DNA of 64,000 bases. Origin: Solen grandis. Lineage: Eukaryota > Mollusca > Bivalvia > Adapedonta > Solenidae. The notes beneath the pieces were generated by a model. The model made no database searches. It worked only from the letters and a program-made list of their open reading frames with translations, and was not told where the DNA came from. Where the stretch lies: NCBI GenBank assembly GCA_021229015.1, contig CM037781.1, positions 66,856,345 to 66,920,344 of the forward strand, given 5' to 3'. Both the position numbers and the translations under genes were made by a program. Of this stretch, positions 60,799 to 64,000 are shown one piece after another (positions within the stretch are counted from its first letter, which is position 1; each line of letters begins with the position of its first letter).

Positions 60799-61157
60799 CT
60801 CCACAAACAGCAATCCTAGAATAGCTATGCTTGCTTTATGAAGGCCGTGGGCAATGTCCTCCCAAATGCTTTGACTGTGCGCTTCTTTAACCTGGGCCAC
60901 GGGTTCACTTATGACTTCCCGCCGTACGCGGATGTGTTCGTCTGCTGCTTTTTCATCGTCTGTATCTATCTTTCCGTCTGCGTCAGAAATGTCGGCTGCT
61001 GCGTCCTTCGTTTGGTTCCACGTGCAGTTGCCACGGTATATGTCATCGTACAATTGCTCCATGTGGTCAATATCGTGTCCTTTCAGCCGCTGTGGATATT
61101 TACCTTCCATTTTGTTAATGAACTTTTGCGAAGCAAGGTCCGATGACTCCAGTATAT
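60799..61157 (-). CDS. Hvcn1-like: Voltage-gated proton channel, S1-S2 linker and S2 exon
   Basis: Minus-strand exon of 359 bp from 'atgaccttttcag' to 'gag|gtattg': two bases completing a codon, then 119 codons, ending in phase 0. The last ~20 residues, AHGLHKASIAILGLLFVE, are the start of S2. The final E corresponds to HV1 E153, and a histidine 13 residues before it matches zinc-binding H140. The residue at the F150 position is leucine. The preceding ~100 residues are a hydrophilic, acidic S1-S2 linker (for example SDADGKIDTDDEKAADEH) with two N-glycosylation sequons (NCT and NQT), much longer than the ~10-20 residues of mammalian HV1. Snail channels are also known for long linkers here. S1, with the selectivity aspartate, must be in an upstream exon to the right and was not seen. 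Confidence 0.88.
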
Positions 61158-61859
61158 CTGAAAAGGTCATAGAATCAATTGTACGAACCCGTCATCTATT
61201 TATTACAAATGACATTTTTATATGCTCGTAAACGCTAAATTGTGGTAAAATGACACTAAATTTACCTACGCAAGAATATAATGAGACTAAAAATAGCTAT
61301 CTCGCAACACTTAAATGTGAAGTAATACAGTATATCAAAATCTATTTCGAAATATGTGCTTTTCAATTATTCAAAATTGATATGAAATGCACGTTTTTGT
61401 TGTAGCAGACGGCACTGATAGCCCGTTGGTGATCGTCACCTATCATTGTCTGCTGACGTCACATGGTCGTGGGCCAGACCTGCGTTTCACAAAACACCTC
61501 TTATTGAGATTAAAAAAAATCTCAAATTCTGTGAAAATCTCAACTTTTGATGTTTTGATACTGTTGTGGTCTTTCCATTAAATAGATACAGACAAACGGC
61601 AAGCAAAACTCTCTCTCTCACAAACACACACCGCACACGTTACTTTTGATTAAGATTGTACCTACAATCGAGTCAAAAAGTCGAAAAGTTACACTAAGTC
61701 TTATTTATTTCCCTCATAACTATTGTGTGCGAATGCGATTATTATCGGTGTGTGCGCGATAAATACTGCATGCATACGAACGCTGTAGTTATGGGAACGT
61801 GATGTAAAAAAGAAAAATCTTCCATGTCCCTCTTATTCCGCCCTATATTGTATAATTCA

Positions 61860-62059
61860 GGTAATCCATTCATCACTAAATTATGACCATGGTCCTTCAA
61901 ATGCTTAAAAAGACTTCTTTGCAGATGCAAATATCCATTGATTTGAAGGTATACTAGGCTCGTTTGCTCTAAGTCTATAACGGCTTGCATTTACTATAAA
62001 ATTCCCACGATCATGCACTTGATGGACCATGATCACAATTTAATGATGGATGGATTACC
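61860..62059. mobile_element. 'GGTAATCCATC' TIR element, copy 2 (full length)
   Basis: Ends 'ggtaatccattcatcac' and 'gatggatggattacc' are inverted, with subterminal 'attatgaccatggtccttca' / 'tgatggaccatgatcacaat' also inverted. Interior as at 12663-12870. Confidence 0.8.
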
Positions 62060-62959
62060 TTTAGTACTAAATACCAAAGTAATTAAAGTCATTTACAATG
62101 TTTGTTTCGCTCCTGACCTTCTGTTTTCACCAATATAAATGTTCATGAAAACTACTTTTTTATTTTGTTTTCTATGTGTTATCACATACTATACTCATTT
62201 TTTTAAATATATATATACACATGTATATATAAGTCTGAAATTAATGATTTACTACAATATCTATATACCAGTGTTTGATTTTTAAACCGACTTGCAGCGG
62301 TTTAAAGAATGCAAAGACTAACGAACACATCTTACGGGTCGGGCCATGTGGCATTTGATAAAATTAGCTTTGGATGCTCTTAGTAAAAACTTGCGCATCA
62401 GAAATGATTGATGTTTTGCTGGCGAAGCTTTCACGCCAATAAAAGATTCAAAAGATTTTAGGAGGACTGCAAAATGTAGAGTTTGTTGCATCAGCTGACT
62501 AGTCTTTAACTTCGTCTTCTTTTTTCTTCTTCTCTTAAATAGCTGTCTTAGGCAACAGCTATATTTATGACTTGGATTCAAAGTCATTAGTCCCATGCTT
62601 TCTAGAGATTGCTTAAAGCCCATTTCATAGTATATCCCGGTTTGGGGGCAATTTAGGAGAGGCAATTTGTAAAATTAAGTGGATGCATTCAAGAAGACCG
62701 AGAGCTTTCCAAAGTTATACAATATTTCCGAGAAGCTATTCATCAATGGTAGAGTTCACAAAAAAAAGGAAAAGAAAAGAAAATAAAACTGTTCCAATGT
62801 TAATTAGATGTGTTAAGCTGATAGGTTCGTGCATCCAGCACACTAAATTATTAAAATAACGTGCTATTTTGGACATAAATTAGAGTAAAGCAAACACTAA
62901 TATCTACATGGCCAATTATAAAACAGAACAAAGCATCGTGGTCCGGTGATAACATTCAA

Positions 62960-63145
62960 TAAAAGATTGTGGTTGTGGTTCCGATCTCTGTTAGGTGGGA
63001 TGGTGGTTGTTGGGTGAGGTTGTTGTGGTTTGGGGTTATTGGGTGAGGTTGCTAGTCGGGGTGAGTGTGTTGGGTAAGGTTGTTGGGTGGGGTGGGGTTG
63101 TTAGGTTGGGGTTGTTGAGTTGGGAGTTCTTGGATGGGAGTGGGG
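62960..63145 (+). repeat. GT/G-rich tract with quadruplex-type G runs
   Basis: Irregular 'gttgggtgaggttgttgtgg' repeats; at about 63085-63130 successive runs GGG, GGGG, GGGG and GGGG occur close together. The 68-aa ORF across it is compositional. Confidence 0.7.
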
Positions 63146-63149
63146 CAGC

Positions 63150-63230
63150 ATATTTTCAACGACAAAAAGTACTGGTCCAACCCAGGAACTGCGGAGAATG
63201 ACTTATATAAGTTGCATTGACGTGTTTCCC
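63150..63230 (+). mobile_element. SINE body fragment
   Basis: 'acaaaaagtactggtccaac' and 'ccaggaactgcggagaatga' correspond to the 3' part of the SINE at 7720 and 43012. Confidence 0.5.
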
Positions 63231-63865
63231 AATCGACGTAAAAAGAACTGTTTAAACCTAACAGAAAATGTATTCAAATGAAATAAGTATACAAGATAAG
63301 TAATTTTGTCTCTTTCTTTTGTATAATTAACAAAAATGTTGAGGTTGAGTTCGAAAATGAGTCGGTCTAATCCGTCCTTTGTGTTAATAGAAATGCTGAT
63401 CTAGGTTAAATGTTTCATATTCACTGACTTTTTTAAAAATGTCATGCTTTCCTTTATGACATTTTTGGGGGGCATTATTTGTGATAGAGAGAGAATTTTT
63501 ATTTTATGTTTTCATGTCGTATACCAGTTAAATATAAGGTTACAAAAGAGACAGAGGGGTGCTGCTGTTGATGCTGCTGCTGTTGAGGAGGATGATAATT
63601 ATATCGCATGCCATTTTCTTTTAATAAGTTTCAAGTTGTTATTTTCAAATTCTAGAAGGTCATATACCCAAGTGGCAATTTCAGTTGAGTTACATGTATA
63701 GATTTTCTAAATATAACTTCCAGCTACACCGCCTCCCCTCATCCGTATAAATGCAATATGTTTAACAAAAATGGTAAATGATGCAAAATACTTATGAATA
63801 TAATATCAACTTATATCTAATGTATATCAAATCAATGTCAATGTGTAATATATCAGGTTACAAAT

Positions 63866-63866
<1 letters not shown>

Positions 63867-63893
<27 letters not shown>
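63867..63893 (+). repeat. (GA)n microsatellite
   Basis: About 12 GA dinucleotides near the right edge. Confidence 0.95.
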
Positions 63894-63896
<3 letters not shown>

Positions 63897-64000
63897 CCGT
63901 TTTCGTTGTTTAGTATCTCCCAACATAAAATTTCTGTCTGCCTGTAAAATGTGCACCAGCCATAATATTGAAGAATTTAGGATGTACAAAGGTCTGAAAT

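Larger units (their letters stand above)
61158..64000. other. Right flank, no supported exon
   Basis: Should contain or precede the proton-channel S1 exon on the minus strand, or synapsin's next exon on the plus strand; neither was recognised. It holds the TIR element at 61860-62059, a G-rich tract (62960-63145), a SINE tail (63150-63230) and a (GA)n tract. The 115-aa minus-strand ORF at 62318-62665 contains a low-complexity KRRRKKKTK stretch and is not convincing. Confidence 0.6.

Noticed and set aside
60569..61231. Three plus-strand ORFs of 66-106 aa
   Set aside because: Antisense shadows of the S1-S2 linker/S2 exon, which has splice sites, correct phase and homology on the minus strand.
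62318..62665. Minus-strand 115-aa ORF, considered as the proton-channel N-terminus/S1
   Set aside because: No S1-like hydrophobic segment with an aspartate; a low-complexity KRRRKKKTK stretch from a TTC/TCT tract; no matching splice donor.
28848..64000. Search for the next synapsin exon (VVVK.GHAHSGMGK block) on the plus strand
   Set aside because: Nothing matching was found by eye; an automated translated search would be decisive. Not annotated.

Overview
This is an AT-rich, intron-rich animal nuclear window, most likely from a bivalve mollusc. The evidence is the repeat content: a tRNA-headed SINE ending in a 'gacgttaaac' type tail, repeats beginning 'agctcacctgagc' or 'agctcgactatt' and ending 'ctcttgtt', and TTAA-flanked MITEs. 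The species is not identifiable by eye. Only about 2% of the window is recognisable host coding sequence, in short exons that long-ORF searches miss or read on the wrong strand.

Plus strand, 9.3-28.8 kb: four consecutive exons of SYNAPSIN, the synaptic-vesicle phosphoprotein. They cover the first half of domain C, from the strand ending VEQ to YYPNHREM, and all splice phases agree. The upstream exons (domains A and B) and downstream exons (ATP-grasp half) are not in the window. The acceptor of the second exon sits at the end of a 30-bp tandem array that repeats the splice site itself four more times, in frame and without stops.

Minus strand, 48.7-49.4 kb: the last two coding exons of a TIMP (tissue inhibitor of metalloproteinases), lying antisense downstream of the synapsin exon that ends NHREM. 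Vertebrates and Drosophila have TIMP nested antisense inside a synapsin intron, so this looks like the same nest kept in a mollusc. The N-terminal TIMP exons were not found; a 100-N assembly gap (50001-50100) lies immediately upstream.

Minus strand, 51.9-61.2 kb: four phase-compatible exons of a voltage-gated proton channel (HV family): S1-S2 linker plus S2, a 54-bp microexon, S3-S4, and the C-terminal coiled coil. The first S4 arginine is replaced by leucine, as reported for the leaky Aplysia channel AcHV3. The S1 exon lies beyond the right edge or was not seen.

The rest is intronic or intergenic and rich in repeats: a broken non-LTR retrotransposon (13.1-17.1 kb), a second LINE 3' end (50.1-50.6 kb), a 1.26-kb fold-back element (21.3-22.5 kb), at least eight copies of a TTAA-flanked piggyBac-like MITE concentrated at 33.8-50 kb, a degenerate ~150-bp tandem array (24.2-25.6 kb), a 1.1-kb minisatellite beside the proton-channel S4 exon, and several SINEs.

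No CRISPR, operon, rRNA or functional tRNA gene is present.
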